From positions 62,001-126,000 of the forward strand of contig JANQRT010000024.1 of assembly GCA_028284385.1 (NCBI GenBank): a stretch of 64,000 bases of DNA, read 5' to 3'. Numbering within the stretch: position 1 is the stretch's first letter; each line of letters begins with the position of its first letter. Source of the DNA: Opitutaceae bacterium (GTDB lineage: Bacteria > Verrucomicrobiota > Verrucomicrobiia > Opitutales > Opitutaceae). The notes beneath the pieces were generated by a model, which was not told where the DNA came from, made no database searches, and was given only the letters and a program-made list of their open reading frames with translations. The position numbers and the translations under genes are program-made. Below, in pieces: positions 54,042 through 63,293 of the stretch.

Positions 54042-55001
54042 ATGCTTGCCTTAAAATCGATAAAGTCGCTCGTTGCCTTTTTCGCAATCTCGATAGGCGT
54101 AGCGAACACATTCGCTCAAGCCGCTTTTCCCGAGAGGCCTATTAAAATCATCGTTCCCACGAACCCCGGAGGGAGCGTAGATACCGTTGCCCGAACCATC
54201 GCTCGATCAATCGAGCAGAACAAGCTGCTTCCCGTCAAGATGGTGGCGCTTAATCTTCCCGGAGCTGGAGGAACCATCGGGACTCGGAAAGTGAAATCTT
54301 CGCCCGCTGACGGCTACACCATCGGCATCTGGCACCTGGGACTGGTGACCTCCAGGGCCATGAATATCGTCGACTACGATCATACCGCATTCGAATTGAT
54401 CGGCTCGACGGGCTTCTCGGAAATCGGAATAGGAGCTGGACCCAAATCGAAAATTCAAGACTTCGACCAAATGGCGGAAATTTCTCGATCCAAACCATTA
54501 AACTTCGCCACCAACATTGGGCTGCCCGTTCACATCCTTCCGATGATCTACGCGAACGAAGCGGGTCTCGACTTTAAATTCGTACAAGTTGGTGGAGCAT
54601 CGCAGCGTCTAGCCTCTCTGCTCGGTGGCCATGCCGATCTTGGAATTTTCTCGATCCCGGAATTCATTAACTACCAAAAGACCGGCATTCGCCCAGTAGT
54701 CTTGTTCACCAAAGAGCGAAACGATAAATTTCCAGATATACCCACCGCGCTGGAGCAGGAAATCGATCTTAACATCGCTAGCTACTACCTTTGGATCCTC
54801 CCCAAAGGGACTCCGGAACCTATTAAAACCCTCTTAACCGAATCGCTGAGAGAGGCCTCAAACCGTCCTGAAGTTGTTGAACAGCTTCAAGAAATGGGCA
54901 TGGTATCGAAATTTCGCGAAGGGAGCGAACTGGAGGACTTGATGAGTGATATCCTTGTTCGTTCCAAGCCGCTAATCTCGAAAATGGGTTTAAGAAAATA
55001 G
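54042..55001 (+). CDS. TctC-type periplasmic tricarboxylate binding protein (Bug family)
   Basis: A 319-residue exported solute-binding protein. Signal peptide MLALKSIKSLVAFFAISIGV runs on to NTFAQA, with cleavage near residue 26. PERPIKIIVPTNPGGSVDTV is the standard TctC/Bug start, followed by the ligand-site segment NLPGAGGTIGTRKV and PADGYTIGIWHLG. Such proteins capture citrate or other carboxylates for the TctAB membrane pair. TctA and TctB are not in the window, so it is an orphan or serves a distant transporter. The dehydratase gene 193 bases downstream may belong to the same pathway. Confidence 0.9.
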   Translation: MLALKSIKSLVAFFAISIGVANTFAQAAFPERPIKIIVPTNPGGSVDTVARTIARSIEQNKLLPVKMVALNLPGAGGTIGTRKVKSSPADGYTIGIWHLGLVTSRAMNIVDYDHTAFELIGSTGFSEIGIGAGPKSKIQDFDQMAEISRSKPLNFATNIGLPVHILPMIYANEAGLDFKFVQVGGASQRLASLLGGHADLGIFSIPEFINYQKTGIRPVVLFTKERNDKFPDIPTALEQEIDLNIASYYLWILPKGTPEPIKTLLTESLREASNRPEVVEQLQEMGMVSKFREGSELEDLMSDILVRSKPLISKMGLRK

Positions 55002-55020
55002 CTCTCCTGGCGGGAAAGAT

Positions 55021-55072
55021 GATCTTTATTGTATTCTATTTTTGATTACGAGAATAAAGATCTAACCTTTTT
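55021..55072 (+). terminator. Perfect 10-bp inverted repeat after the tctC-like gene
   Basis: GATCTTTATT (55021-55030) and AATAAAGATC (55053-55062) are exact complements with a 22-base spacer, followed by TAACCTTTTT. It starts 20 bases after the stop. It may be an intrinsic terminator, or alternatively an operator for the downstream dehydratase. Confidence 0.5.
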
Positions 55073-55194
55073 CAATTTGACGATCAGGCCAGAAGCTATG
55101 TGATCGCAGTTACTCAAACCGATCCAGGTCTAAAAGCCCTGGTTGAAACGATAAAAATTCTTTTTCACATGGGATATCGACCAATTCGTCTAGT

Positions 55195-56916
55195 ATGAAG
55201 AAAATTGAAGACCTTCGCAGCTATCGCTGGTTTCACGGTACCGAACTAGTCGAATTTCGACACAATTCGCGACTAAAGCAAATGGGCTACAGCAAAGCCG
55301 ATTTTGCCGGCAAGCCGATTATCGGAATTGTCAATACATGGAGCGACTTGAGCCCCTGCCATCAGCATTTTCGTCAGAGGGCTGAGGATGTGAAGCGAGG
55401 CGTCTTGCAAGCCGGCGGTTTTCCAGTGGAGCTGCCCGCTATGGCATTGACCGAGACTTATATGAAACCCTCGCCCATGATCTATCGTAACCTGCTTTCC
55501 ATGGAGGTTGAGGAGCTTTTGCGGAGCCAACCTATCGATGGAGCGGTACTGATGGGAGGTTGTGATAAAACGACGCCCGGCTTGTTGATGGGAGCTTTCA
55601 GCATGGACATTCCCGCCATTTTCGTACCGGCCGGACCCATGCTTCGCGGGGCTTGGGGCGGAAAAATTCTCGGCAGTGGAACCGATCAAATCAAATACAC
55701 TGAAGAACGAAGAGCTGGAACCATCACCGACGAGGAACTGGAGGAAATCGAGAATGGTATCGCTCGCTCGCCGGGCGTTTGCATGACCATGGGCACCGCT
55801 TCGACCATGACCTCGCTTGCCGAGACACTTGGACTAAGCCTTCCCGGAGCAGCCTCCATTCCTGCTGTCGACTCAAACCATCCGCGAATGGCTTCCGACA
55901 GTGGTCGCAGGATTGTAGATATGGTTTTCGAAGACCTTAAACCAAGCTCAATCCTCACGGAAAAGTCTTTCGAAAACGCCATGATCGCCTCGATGGCGCT
56001 AGGAGGCTCCACCAACGCGATAATCCATCTGATCGCTATGGCAGGCCGTATCGGTTTAAAACTTACACTGGATCAGTTTGATGCAATCTCGTCCCGCACG
56101 CCGATGCTGGCTAATATTAGGCCTTCTGGCGAATACCTGATGGAGGATTTCTACTATGCCGGCGGCTTGAAGGCGTTGCTAAACCAACTGGACGAGCTAC
56201 TAAATTTGGATGCCATCTGCGTCTCGGGAATGACTCTGGGAGAGCAAATCAAAGGAGCCAAGGTCTTTGATGATAAAGTCATCCGCTCTCTTGATAATCC
56301 GGTCGAAAAAGCGGGAAGCACTGTGATATTGAGTGGAAATCTAGCTCCCAATGGCTGCGTCCTCAAGCAAGCTGCCGCCGACAAGAACCTTCTTCAACAC
56401 AAAGGGCCAGCAGTCGTGTTCGAGAACTATGCCGACATGAAAGCCCGCCTTGATGACGAGGACTTGGAGGTAAGAGCAGAGTCCGTTCTCGTTTTGAAAA
56501 GCGCGGGTCCAAAAGGAGCTCCAGGCATGCCTGAATGGGGTTCGCTCCCCATTCCTAAGAAGATCTTGCGCCAGGGAGTACGTGATATGGTTAGGATATC
56601 CGACTCTCGCATGAGTGGAACTGCGTTCGGAGCCTGCATCCTCCATGTGTCTCCCGAATCGCATGCCGGCGGCCCCCTGGCTCTTGTTCAAAATGGCGAT
56701 ATCATAGAACTGGATACGGCAAATCGAAAACTCACCCTTCATGTGGATGACGAGGAATTGGAAAAACGCCGAGAAGCCTTACCGCCACCAGAAGTCTACT
56801 ACAAGCGGGGCTACGGATTGCTGTATAGCGAAAACGTCACCCAAGCCGATCAAGGTTGCGACTTCCCCTTTTTAGCTCATGGACCGAATACGCCCGATCC
56901 TCGCATCTATGGCTAG
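55195..56916 (+). CDS. IlvD/Edd-family dehydratase, sugar-acid type
   Basis: A 573-residue Fe-S dehydratase that removes water from 2,3-dihydroxy acids. Cluster and metal residues lie in SDLSPCHQHF, LMGGCDKTTPG and SPGVCMTMGTAST, with DSRMSGTAFG near the C-terminus. The spacing and the GTDQIKYTEERRAG insert match L-arabonate/D-xylonate-type dehydratases better than biosynthetic IlvD, in my reading. A sugar-acid role would fit the lactonase at 33 kb and the DapA-family lyase at 46 kb, although they are unlinked. An alternative is dihydroxy-acid dehydratase for branched-chain amino acids. Confidence 0.85.
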   Translation: MKKIEDLRSYRWFHGTELVEFRHNSRLKQMGYSKADFAGKPIIGIVNTWSDLSPCHQHFRQRAEDVKRGVLQAGGFPVELPAMALTETYMKPSPMIYRNLLSMEVEELLRSQPIDGAVLMGGCDKTTPGLLMGAFSMDIPAIFVPAGPMLRGAWGGKILGSGTDQIKYTEERRAGTITDEELEEIENGIARSPGVCMTMGTASTMTSLAETLGLSLPGAASIPAVDSNHPRMASDSGRRIVDMVFEDLKPSSILTEKSFENAMIASMALGGSTNAIIHLIAMAGRIGLKLTLDQFDAISSRTPMLANIRPSGEYLMEDFYYAGGLKALLNQLDELLNLDAICVSGMTLGEQIKGAKVFDDKVIRSLDNPVEKAGSTVILSGNLAPNGCVLKQAAADKNLLQHKGPAVVFENYADMKARLDDEDLEVRAESVLVLKSAGPKGAPGMPEWGSLPIPKKILRQGVRDMVRISDSRMSGTAFGACILHVSPESHAGGPLALVQNGDIIELDTANRKLTLHVDDEELEKRREALPPPEVYYKRGYGLLYSENVTQADQGCDFPFLAHGPNTPDPRIYG

Positions 56917-56943
56917 GCCATTTTCAGACTGAAAAGAAGAAAA

Positions 56944-59187
56944 TCACTCCACCTCGGCTGTCGTTACTTCCTGCTCGGCTTCGTTTTTCCGGATACGATC
57001 CATCAATTCCTTGGCCTGTTTGTGGTCTTCTTCCCAAGCCAGGGTGTGGACTAGCTCGTTCTTAGCCGCCTTGTAGTCCTGCTGAAAATAGTAGATGTAT
57101 CCAAGAACGAAATGCGCTTTGTAATCGCGTGGATAGTCATGCACCCATTTCTCCAGGGCTTCGTAGTGTTTCTGAAAAAGCTCCGGGTCACCGTAAAGCT
57201 CGGCGATATTCATATCCACATCCAACCATTCTGGGACGTAACCCATCCCTTCGATAAGATCGTCATAAGCGGCTCGAAAATCTTGGATAGCGAAGTGAGC
57301 TTGAGCTCTCGCCAAATAGAGAATTCCGTTTTCAGGATCCTCTTCGATAGCCTGGTTGAAGGCTATAACCGAATCGTAGAAGCGGCCCTCCCCGAAAGCT
57401 GCGTAGGCCCTGCTTGTCGCATCATCGGCTTCGAAAACATCTATTGGATCTCGATCCACATGGATATGTTGCTCGTATACGGTGTAGGGCAGATTTCTTG
57501 ATTCGCAGCTTCCTAAATCAATGAAGAAATAAAAACTATTCGGTCGATAGCGGGTGTAGTATTTTCTTGGGTACACAAACCAGCGATCTCGATAGTGGTA
57601 ATGTCCCCCAACGTACCGCCGAAACCCATCGTAGACGTACCCATAGCTGCGACGGTGAACATGGCTGGCAGGAAAATCGTGCCAAGAGCCACCGTGGTAA
57701 TAATGCCCGCAACCATCTTTATGAAGGTGGGTGCGAGGAAAACTATGCCAACGCCCTCCATAGTAGTACCGAGATCCGGCACCGCTATGATTTCGATACG
57801 ATAAATCGAAATGGGAGCCCTTCTTGTATACAATGGAATTTTTTCCGTAACGAGAGCCATGGTGGATCTGACTGGAATAATCGTTTAACTTCCTGCCACT
57901 CAAGCGCTCGTATACCTGTCCAGATACGGAGCGTTGACGCTGCGTATCACGTTTGTTGTACGCATGAACAGTGGCTTCTCTTCCACTCTCATTGTAGTCA
58001 TTCCGAGAACCAGTTCTATTCTGTCGGTAAGTACCGGATACTCCTGAAATTCTCTCGGCTATATTCGATCTGTTTCGAGAGGTAGACCCTTGCAATTGAA
58101 CATTTGGTCGATTGACAGACGCACGATCAGCCCCTGATGTTCGCTCTCTTCGAGACGAGCTCACTGTAGAGCTAGAAATGGATCTATCTCGATTTACAGT
58201 TGGGGTACGACTGATGATCGATGAATTTGAACCATCCCTCCGGCTCACAGTAGACCTCTCGTTCGGTTGGCGTGTCGTAACATCGCGCCTGAGTTGCTGG
58301 CTCGAGGAGCGTTGGGAAATGGAAGGAGAACGATCTCGTCTCTGACTTTGCGACGTGACACTGCGGGTAGCTGGAGTGGACGTACTCGGAGATCGATTGA
58401 TAGAATTAGATGGGCGACGAACATCGGTATTCGAATCTCGATTACGATCATTCCGAGGACGCGATACTGAAGGTCTTGAGCGAGTTATGGAGGATGTGTC
58501 GTTTCGCGAAGAGGTGACGCTGGAATTTGAGGATCGCGATGGCCTTTGAAACGTTATGGGCGGAGCCGTTCGGCTGGGACGCGAGGAAGAGGGCGTCACG
58601 ACTGATGGAGAAGGTCGCGAGGAACTATCTCTCGAATTGAGAGACGGTCTCTGCACCGTGCTTCGAGAGGAGGATTGGGAGGGACGACGAGCCGAAATAG
58701 AAGAAGACCGGTTCGATGTACTGGACGAAGATCTTTTAAAGCTACTATTATTTGAAGGTCTAGATTGCCTCTGAACCGTAACAGGCGGGGCCGTCCTCAT
58801 AGGCCTTGAAGACTGAGGTCGCATTACAGATTGGGATGAGCGACTTTCAGAACTGGAATTTCGGGATGGACGCTGAACCGTTACTGGTGGAGCCGTTCGC
58901 ATCGGCCTGGAGGATTGCGGCTGCATGACGTTTGACCGCGACGACCTTGAGGAAGCATTTCGAGCGTTGGAATGCGTAACGGTACGAGAGGACGATCTTG
59001 ACTGGAAAGACCCGGAATTGGATCGACTGGAATCGTCGCTAGATCGGTAGGGAGTCCTCGATGATTGGCCTCGCGTCTGAGCGGCGAGCGGGAAGTGGCT
59101 AATGTTGGCCAGGGCTAGTATGATGCCCAAGAAGCAAAGGGTCTTAAATCTGGAGAGGCCTGCTAAAGAGTATTGATCGCTCATCAC
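56944..59187 (-). CDS. Secreted Arg/Ser-rich low-complexity protein with C-terminal TPR region
   Basis: A 747-residue exported protein. A signal peptide (about 1-35) ends near FPLAAQ. Residues 37-440 are low complexity, dominated by Ser and Arg with many RS/SR steps. They hold three copies of the unit SSRPMRTAPPVTVQRPSR (residues differ slightly). Residues 455-560 are rich in His and Tyr (YYHGGSWHDFPASHVHRRSY), possibly metal-binding. Residues about 625-735 are TPR-like (SVIAFNQAIEEDPENGILYL). No known function. The basic disordered half could bind envelope polyanions; that is inference. It ends 27 bases from the convergent dehydratase. Confidence 0.82.
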   Translation of the reverse strand: MMSDQYSLAGLSRFKTLCFLGIILALANISHFPLAAQTRGQSSRTPYRSSDDSSRSNSGSFQSRSSSRTVTHSNARNASSRSSRSNVMQPQSSRPMRTAPPVTVQRPSRNSSSESRSSQSVMRPQSSRPMRTAPPVTVQRQSRPSNNSSFKRSSSSTSNRSSSISARRPSQSSSRSTVQRPSLNSRDSSSRPSPSVVTPSSSRPSRTAPPITFQRPSRSSNSSVTSSRNDTSSITRSRPSVSRPRNDRNRDSNTDVRRPSNSINRSPSTSTPATRSVTSQSQRRDRSPSISQRSSSQQLRRDVTTRQPNERSTVSRRDGSNSSIISRTPTVNRDRSISSSTVSSSRRERTSGADRASVNRPNVQLQGSTSRNRSNIAERISGVSGTYRQNRTGSRNDYNESGREATVHAYNKRDTQRQRSVSGQVYERLSGRKLNDYSSQIHHGSRYGKNSIVYKKGSHFDLSYRNHSGAGSRYYYGGRWHSFPRTHLHKDGCGHYYHGGSWHDFPASHVHRRSYGYVYDGFRRYVGGHYHYRDRWFVYPRKYYTRYRPNSFYFFIDLGSCESRNLPYTVYEQHIHVDRDPIDVFEADDATSRAYAAFGEGRFYDSVIAFNQAIEEDPENGILYLARAQAHFAIQDFRAAYDDLIEGMGYVPEWLDVDMNIAELYGDPELFQKHYEALEKWVHDYPRDYKAHFVLGYIYYFQQDYKAAKNELVHTLAWEEDHKQAKELMDRIRKNEAEQEVTTAEVE

Positions 59188-59433
59188 TGCAATTCCTTCC
59201 TAAGTGTATGGGGTTGTCCGCTGGAAGCTCCAAAAAACGAAACGGTGAAGCCTACCCTATTAGACGCCGCTAAATAGACTTTATTCATAAAGTTTCCTAG
59301 AACGCTCAGACGAATTTGCACACGAGGCCAAAGGCCTACTCATTCAAATACGCTTCAAGTGGAAAGTCCGGATTCTTTAAATCTCGAATTGGCAAAGAAA
59401 AAAGACAGGTCCCGTTGCCTCTAGTCTAAAAAA

Positions 59434-61362
59434 CTAGTTGGCCGTCTCTTGTTCGACGAGCCTTTCGGCTAGAATACGATTGAGATCCGTTGGCGCCACT
59501 GGCTTACTTAGAATGTCGTCGCAACCGCTTCTCAAAGCCCGCGCAATATCCGACTTGAATGTGTAGGCGGTCTTGGCGACTACTGGAAGCCCTGGCCAAC
59601 GCTCTTTTATCTGTCTCGTGATTTCATAGCCGTCCATTTTGGGCAGCTTAATATCCACAATGACCAGGCCAATATTGCTGTCTTCTTGAATCCTATCGAC
59701 AGCTTGATCTCCATCAAGAGCGCGACAAACGCCTAGTCCCTTAGCGCTTACGAGGTCTTTGAGGAGTACGAAATCCACGTTGCTTTCATCGATAATCAAA
59801 ACGCTCGACCGCTTGGACAGGGAAGCTGAAGCGGCAACTAGGCTTCTGCCAAGGCGCGACGATCCATTGCCTGCCTTGAGGGTAATTTCAAAATTAAAAG
59901 TAGAACCCATTTCTCCATCGGAATCGACCCAAAGCTTTCCGCCCATCAAGTCGGAAAGCCCCTTGCAGATCGCCAAACCCAATCCGCAACCGTCATACTG
60001 ACGCGTCAAATCCGAATCGACCTGGCGAAACCTCTCGAAAATCGTCTCCTTTAACTCTTCAGCAACTCCGATACCCGTATCTTTCACATAGAAGCGAATT
60101 CTATTTTCTTCCAATTCGGCGTATCCAAAATTTATAGCTCCTTCATTCGTGAACTTCACTGCATTGGCCAGCAGATTGTGGAGAATTTGCCGCAAGCGTG
60201 TCTCGTCGCTTCGCATGGAACGGTAATCGCGAATGTCGTTGTCGAGAATAAGACTGACCTGTGATTCAGGATTAGAGTTGGTTTTGGCTTCGAAAACGCT
60301 GTAAAGCTCGAGAAGCATGCGATGCAAATCGAAATCGCTCAACTTGAGATTCAGCTGATGAGTCTCAAGTTGAGCCATATCCAAAACGTTGTTGACGACT
60401 CCAAGAAGGTGGTCTCCGTTTGCCTGGATAAGATTGAGATAGCTCTTTCGCTCTTCGGGGTCGGGAACGCCACTGCACAAAAGCTGGGTAAGTCCCATTA
60501 TGCCATTCAGAGGCGTACGTATTTCGTGAGACATGTTGGCGAGAAAGGCGGACTTCAAACGATTCGCGGCCTCAAGTTTCTCGCGCGCTTCGAGGTGTTT
60601 CTCCTCAACCTCTCTAGCTTCGGTAATGTCATGCATAGAACCGAAGACCAAGGTCGCCAGCCTGCCGCGAGGACTATCGGCTTCTCCCGTAACGCTGACA
60701 TGTCGTACCTGCCCGTCAGGCCGAACGACGCGAAGCTCGAGTTCAAAAGGATCTCCCTGACCGATCAAGGTAGCGATTGCCTGATCAATCGTTTCCTGGT
60801 CATCAGCATGAAACGCGCTGATCGATCGCTCGAGGCTGAGATTAATATCTTGTGGATCCAATCCATGAATACGATAGACCTCGTCAGACCAGATCAGGCG
60901 ATGATCGATGATGTCGTAGGTCCAGCGTCCCACGTGAGCCGCCTTCTCCGCCTTTTCCAAGAGTCGGAATCTTTCCGCAGGTTCATTCGATATCTCCGTT
61001 CGCTTCACATCTTTGCGTAGGACACATAGGAAACAAATGGTACCGATTTGATCGATACGCTTAACGGTCGCGTTCATCGGAAATGCTCTTCCATCACTAT
61101 CGACGCATTTCATGCGCAATGAGCTTTCTTCACCCGATTCCGAAAGACTAGACCAGATTTCCTGGTGTTCGGAATAGGCCCGACTATCGCTATAAATATT
61201 ACTTATGTTCTCGCCTTCAGTTTCATTTCCGGCTCGTCCGAAGAGCTCTCGAAAAGAAGGATTGGCAAGAAGGATTTTGCCCTTGTCATCAAAAACGGCG
61301 ATCGCATCGGAGAACGAGTGACAGAGAATTTCGAAAGCGGAACTGTATTCACTCCAAGTCAT
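59434..61362 (-). CDS. Hybrid sensor histidine kinase, PAS-PAS-HisKA-HATPase-REC
   Basis: A 642-residue soluble hybrid kinase. PAS domains lie at about 5-118 and 133-250 (the second with a PAC segment). HisKA is around FLANMSHEIRTPLNGIMGL (His279). The HATPase domain has the N-box LLANAVKFTNEG, G1 KDTGIGV, F-box FERFRQVD and G2 GCGLGLAICKGL. A receiver domain (about 520-640) has phospho-acceptor Asp in LVIVDIKLPKMDG and the Lys in LSKPVAP. There is no membrane helix, so it senses a cytoplasmic signal through PAS. No response-regulator partner is adjacent. Confidence 0.94.
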   Translation of the reverse strand: MTWSEYSSAFEILCHSFSDAIAVFDDKGKILLANPSFRELFGRAGNETEGENISNIYSDSRAYSEHQEIWSSLSESGEESSLRMKCVDSDGRAFPMNATVKRIDQIGTICFLCVLRKDVKRTEISNEPAERFRLLEKAEKAAHVGRWTYDIIDHRLIWSDEVYRIHGLDPQDINLSLERSISAFHADDQETIDQAIATLIGQGDPFELELRVVRPDGQVRHVSVTGEADSPRGRLATLVFGSMHDITEAREVEEKHLEAREKLEAANRLKSAFLANMSHEIRTPLNGIMGLTQLLCSGVPDPEERKSYLNLIQANGDHLLGVVNNVLDMAQLETHQLNLKLSDFDLHRMLLELYSVFEAKTNSNPESQVSLILDNDIRDYRSMRSDETRLRQILHNLLANAVKFTNEGAINFGYAELEENRIRFYVKDTGIGVAEELKETIFERFRQVDSDLTRQYDGCGLGLAICKGLSDLMGGKLWVDSDGEMGSTFNFEITLKAGNGSSRLGRSLVAASASLSKRSSVLIIDESNVDFVLLKDLVSAKGLGVCRALDGDQAVDRIQEDSNIGLVIVDIKLPKMDGYEITRQIKERWPGLPVVAKTAYTFKSDIARALRSGCDDILSKPVAPTDLNRILAERLVEQETAN

Positions 61363-61703
61363 ACGGCCCTCCTTTCGTTTCCATTTTCTTTGTCTTGCCG
61401 GTTCTAGAGAGTTTCGAAGGCGCTAACGATTTTGAGAATTCAAAGCCACTCACTTCAACCCATGTGAAGCGCTCTCGTAAACAGACGTACTCCTCCCACT
61501 TGAAAGATGAGACGGGTAAACCTACTATGTCGTTTAGAGAAATGATAGAAGGAGAAGCTTTCAAGCTACTCCATTATCGACCTTAGTCGAGGAAAGATAG
61601 GTAGGAAATGCAGTGAAATCCGTATTTTCTCTAAAAATACTCCAATCCAGTAGATGTATAATAGTATAAATACCTAAATTTCCCTCTAGGAGATTACTGA
61701 ATC
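61363..61703. other. 341-bp intergenic region
   Basis: It holds the promoter side of the hybrid kinase gene and the downstream end of the aldo/keto reductase gene. Two short ORFs (TTG starts, opposite strands) overlap each other and look like chance. The AT-rich stretch 61655-61680 contains TATAATAG, a good -10-like box on the plus strand, but no ORF follows. A weak hairpin GTATTTT / AAAATAC is at 61621-61638. Confidence 0.5.
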
Positions 61704-62696
61704 TCAGTGAGAAATACCAGAGCCTGACGCGTCCTCCAAGGCCTGCAGCTCCTCTTTTTCTAGTTTAACCGCAACGGCGTTAAAGCTGTCCTCAAGCTGA
61801 GACTCCTGGTGGCAACCGACTATGGGAAGAATCGGGAAAGGCTGGCTAACGAGGTATCCCAGAACAATGCCATTCGCATTGCACCCTTTTTTCCGGGCTA
61901 GCTCCTTAACCACCTCTGCGACCTTCAGATTGGCGTCGTTGTGAAATCGATTCTTCGCAAGCGCCTCCCTGTCAGCTTCCACCTCGCCAAGGGCTTTGGT
62001 GAAAAAGCCGAGAGCCTGGGAAGAATAGGGAGTCATTGCCAAATTTTCCCTTGAATGAAAATCATAGGATTTTCGATCCACGCTAAAAAGCGTCGAGTCT
62101 GGCATGGTTGCCATGTTCCAGCTCGCCAAGCTGAATTGAGGCTGATTTGCCACAAAGCCGTGTTTCCCTTCTTTCTTGGCATAGGCATTAGCGGCCTCAA
62201 GGCGATCGGAGTTCCAATTAGCCACGCCAAGATAGCGAATCTTCCCCTCCTCGATAAATACCTGCAGAAAGTCGATAATTTCTTCTGGCGAGAGAGTGAG
62301 ACTATCTCGATGGAGAAAGTATAAATCGATCTCGTCAACTCCCAGTACTTCAAGGCTCTTCTCTATGTCCATACGAGCGTACTCGTAGGTAACCCGGTTG
62401 AAGGACTTTTCTGGCCATTCGTAAGCCATACCTTTGGTCGCCAAAACGAAGCGGTCCCGTTTGCCGGGACTCTTTCGAAGCCAGTCTCCCATAATCCGCT
62501 CCACGCGCCCCCGTTCGCCTTCAATCCAGTCTGAATAGACGCGAGCTGTATCGATAAAATTGCCTCCCATATCTAAATAGCGATCGAGGAGAGCATGGCC
62601 TTCAGCTTCAGACTGTTTAGTGCCAAGCGAGGCAGTTCCTAGGCAAAGACGAGTTACGTCTAATTCTGTAGTGGGTATCTTTATACGAGGAATCAT
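61704..62696 (-). CDS. Aldo/keto reductase
   Basis: A 330-residue NADPH-dependent aldo/keto reductase with the (beta/alpha)8 fold. GGNFIDTARVYSDW holds the catalytic Asp and Tyr, FVLATKGMAYEW the Lys and IDLYFLHRDSL the His. The nucleotide site is in the C-terminal third (NANGIVLGYLVSQPF). I start at the ATG at 62696 (reads IPRIKIPTTELDVTR), although the frame extends 22 codons upstream. It lies 108 bases after the SRPBCC gene and may belong to the same transcript. The substrate is unknown. Confidence 0.9.
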   Translation of the reverse strand: MIPRIKIPTTELDVTRLCLGTASLGTKQSEAEGHALLDRYLDMGGNFIDTARVYSDWIEGERGRVERIMGDWLRKSPGKRDRFVLATKGMAYEWPEKSFNRVTYEYARMDIEKSLEVLGVDEIDLYFLHRDSLTLSPEEIIDFLQVFIEEGKIRYLGVANWNSDRLEAANAYAKKEGKHGFVANQPQFSLASWNMATMPDSTLFSVDRKSYDFHSRENLAMTPYSSQALGFFTKALGEVEADREALAKNRFHNDANLKVAEVVKELARKKGCNANGIVLGYLVSQPFPILPIVGCHQESQLEDSFNAVAVKLEKEELQALEDASGSGISH

Positions 62697-62804
62697 AATT
62701 GCAGCGCTGATTGGATTGAGCAAAGAGGGCATGAAAAGGGATTTGCCCAGGATGTCACACAAGAAATGAAAATAAAACCCGATCGGAATCCCCGGAGCAA
62801 CCCG

Positions 62805-63293
62805 CTATGCGCTAGCGCCTTGACTAGCGGGACTAGCATTGAATTCCTGCTGCATAAAAAGTCCTCGATAATCGAATATTCGCCTTAGACGACGACGTAC
62901 GAAAATGGCGTGAACGAACTGTCCAAGAATTCCGAATGGCAGCTGGTAATGAACGCGATCAAGCATACGTACACCCTGACCATCCTCCTCGAAGCGATGA
63001 AGGTGGTGCCATAAGCGATAAGGGCCAATCCGCTGTTCATCAATAAAATAGCTAAGCGGCTCACAACGAGTGATTTCCGTTATCCAGAGTTGCTTAATTC
63101 CACGAATGGCTTCGATACGATATTCGATGATCTGTCCCGCAAACATCGGCTCTTCACCGCCACGCAGGATCTCGAACTTCAGAAAGTCAGGAGTCATTCG
63201 ATTCAAATTCTTCGCAGTACTGAAAAAGTCCCAAACCTCTTCGATGGGCTGAGGCATCCACTGCTCTCGTTCCAGCAAGTGCATAGGACTCAT
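62805..63293 (-). CDS. SRPBCC-fold ligand-binding protein
   Basis: A 162-residue START/Bet v 1-like protein with a hydrophobic pocket. It begins LLEREQWMPQPIEEVWDFFS and continues NLNRMTPDFLKFEILRGGEE, the usual coenzyme-Q/polyketide-cyclase-like opening; a late helix with FVHAIFVRRRLRRIFDYRG follows. Its ATG overlaps the lipocalin stop (ATGA), showing translational coupling. In other bacteria SRPBCC and lipocalin genes occur together near photolyase and cyclopropane fatty acid synthase genes (recollection); the ligand is probably a lipid. Confidence 0.87.
   Translation of the reverse strand: MSPMHLLEREQWMPQPIEEVWDFFSTAKNLNRMTPDFLKFEILRGGEEPMFAGQIIEYRIEAIRGIKQLWITEITRCEPLSYFIDEQRIGPYRLWHHLHRFEEDGQGVRMLDRVHYQLPFGILGQFVHAIFVRRRLRRIFDYRGLFMQQEFNASPASQGASA

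Noticed and set aside
56921..56935. Palindrome TTTTCAG-A-CTGAAAA between convergent genes
   Set aside because: AT-rich, one-base centre and no following T-run; too weak to call a terminator.
59434..61362. Possible loss of function of the hybrid kinase receiver domain
   Set aside because: The receiver keeps an acidic D-E pair, the phospho-acceptor Asp and the Lys; only the helix 1 sequence is unusual.
61349..61586. Two overlapping short ORFs on opposite strands (71 and 63 residues)
   Set aside because: Both begin with TTG, lack ribosome-binding sites, overlap each other and, in one case, the kinase gene; no family-like sequence.
61621..61638. Hairpin GTATTTT/AAAATAC
   Set aside because: All but two pairs are A-T and there is no T-run on the strand of the nearby gene.
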